Part shown: one piece after another, positions 6,245-6,789 of the stretch
Layout: the number at the start of each line of letters is the position of its first letter
Position numbering within the stretch: position 1 is the stretch's first letter
DNA from: an uncultured Porphyromonas sp.
GTDB taxonomy: Bacteria > Bacteroidota > Bacteroidia > Bacteroidales > Porphyromonadaceae
Direction: 5' to 3'
Assembly (NCBI GenBank): GCA_900554935.1
Contig: USJF01000069.1
Span: 1-6,789 of the forward strand
DNA length: 6,789 nt
Notes under the pieces: model-generated
The model's database searches: none
What the model was told of the DNA's origin: nothing
What the model saw: the letters and a program-made list of their open reading frames with translations, nothing else
Made by a program: the position numbers and the translations under genes

Positions 6245-6592
6245 CTAGTAGTTTGATCCAATAGAAGATAGAAGAGAGACGATTCCACCAAAGAAAAATA
6301 AGACGATCCCAATACCAATAGCAATCCAAATAAGCGATGCCTTGGCGTAATTGCGGATATTGAGATTCGTAGCGCTAGCAGCCCAAATGATATAGACAAT
6401 GATATTCACCACAGGAATAGCCGCCAAAAGTATCAGGAGCATATACCGACCCACACTGATAGGCTCGTAAATACTTCCAGGAGGTGGGCATTGGTCAGGC
6501 TGCCTCATCATATGTTGTTGGGGGATAGGAGCACTTGGTTGCACATTTGGTTGCAGTGTCTCGGGTCTCTGGTAGTTCGTGTTGACTTCCAT
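6245..6592 (-). CDS. Small two-helix membrane protein of unknown function
   Basis: The product has 115 residues. The first ~40 are polar and rich in Pro, Gln and Asn (QPNVQPSAPIPQQ at 14-26, PPP at 36-38) with no signal peptide. Two hydrophobic segments follow (about 50-71 and 86-110), joined by a short loop ASATNLNIRNYAKA (72-85). The pattern AIPVVNIIVYIIWA ... N ... NYAKASLIW is, from memory, shared by many small Bacteroidota membrane proteins of unknown role that place a disordered or zinc-ribbon N-terminus before two helices. The overall layout also recalls dispanin/CD225 proteins, but I see no specific CD225 signature. The ATG at 6592 is the first in its frame and has a well-placed promoter upstream (AT-rich leader of about 35 nt, no strong Shine-Dalgarno). 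It converges on the MFS gene and shares its terminator. The gene is probably real; the function is not known. Confidence 0.78.
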   Translation of the reverse strand: MEVNTNYQRPETLQPNVQPSAPIPQQHMMRQPDQCPPPGSIYEPISVGRYMLLILLAAIPVVNIIVYIIWAASATNLNIRNYAKASLIWIAIGIGIVLFFFGGIVSLLSSIGSNY

Positions 6593-6633
6593 AATAATAA
6601 GTTGTTTGTATAAGTTTGATAATAATTATATCG

Positions 6634-6664
6634 CAAATATATATAAAATTTATGATTTGTCAAC
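6634..6664 (-). promoter_or_regulatory. Bacteroidota-type promoter for the small membrane protein gene
   Basis: Read on the - strand, TATATTTG (6641 to 6634) matches TAnnTTTG exactly. GTTG (6664 to 6661, within GTTGAC) is a 3-of-4 match to the -33 TTTG element, with a spacer of 19 nt. The expected start near 6627 leaves an AT-rich leader of about 35 nt before the ATG at 6592. Both elements and their spacing fit, making this the best-formed promoter in the window. Confidence 0.78.
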
Positions 6665-6789
6665 ACTTATATTAACATCCCACCCTAGAGGTATCATAAA
6701 ATATCTCAATTAGCTGGCAAAGTTACCTTCCCCCCTCCTTCACCCCCTTTTTTCTGAGTATCCACCTTTGAGCAGATCGAGAAACAGTG
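6665..6789. other. Gene-free end of the window with a pyrimidine-rich tract
   Basis: No supportable reading frame or RNA gene is seen here. CAAAGTTA at 6718-6725 reads TAACTTTG on the - strand, a second exact TAnnTTTG, but without a recognisable -33 element. From 6726 to 6755 the + strand is 29 pyrimidines out of 30 (only A6742 breaks it), with C-runs that read as G-runs of 5, 2, 6 and 2 on the other strand. The role of this stretch is unknown. Confidence 0.4.

Noticed and set aside
6763..6770. CACCTTTG as a rightward promoter for a gene beyond the window
   Set aside because: It misses the invariant T of TAnnTTTG and has no clear -33 element; nothing downstream in the window can support it.
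1..6789. Mobile element, CRISPR array, defence island or other novel multi-gene system
   Set aside because: No transposase, integrase, regularly spaced repeats or unusual gene clusters are present; all but one gene belong to well-known families in ordinary order.

Overview
The window looks like a chromosomal segment of a Gram-negative member of the Bacteroidota, most likely Porphyromonas or a close relative. Three upstream regions carry the Bacteroidota-type -7 box TAnnTTTG. Shine-Dalgarno sequences are weak, an LPS-export ATPase implies an outer membrane, and the protein sequences resemble what I recall of Porphyromonadaceae homologues. The genus is an inference from pattern memory, not from a search.

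Region 1 (1-3108) is the distal part of an rnf operon on the + strand: the 3' end of rnfC, then rnfD, rnfG, rnfE and rnfA. Gaps are 20 nt or less and rnfD/rnfG overlap by 1 nt. It closes with a strong intrinsic terminator. The products form a membrane ferredoxin:NAD+ oxidoreductase that couples electron transfer to Na+ or H+ movement. RnfC carries 4Fe-4S clusters, RnfD and RnfG carry covalently bound FMN, and RnfA and RnfE share a 2Fe-2S centre inside the membrane. rnfB and most of rnfC lie upstream of the window.

Region 2 (about 3106-4575) has a TAnnTTTG promoter directly after the rnf terminator. It drives lptB (ATPase of the LPS transporter) and recR (recombination mediator), whose coding regions overlap by 14 nt. 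Two small adjacent hairpins sit on and after the recR stop, without a T-tract.

Region 3 (4652-6224) is a single-gene unit: a promoter with a short inverted repeat in its spacer, a 12-helix MFS transporter resembling the MFSD1 group, and a terminator that is a perfect 34-bp palindrome.

Region 4 (6245-6664, - strand) is a small gene convergent with the transporter and with its own promoter. It encodes a two-helix membrane protein with a Pro/Gln-rich N-terminus and no assigned function. The last ~125 nt hold no gene I can support, only a second possible minus-strand -7 box and a pyrimidine-rich tract.

I see no phage, transposon, CRISPR, tRNA or rRNA, and no convincing novel multi-gene system. 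This is mostly ordinary core genome. The items most worth a second look are the transporter's family assignment and promoter repeat, the small membrane protein, and the SAAT variant of the RnfG flavinylation motif.
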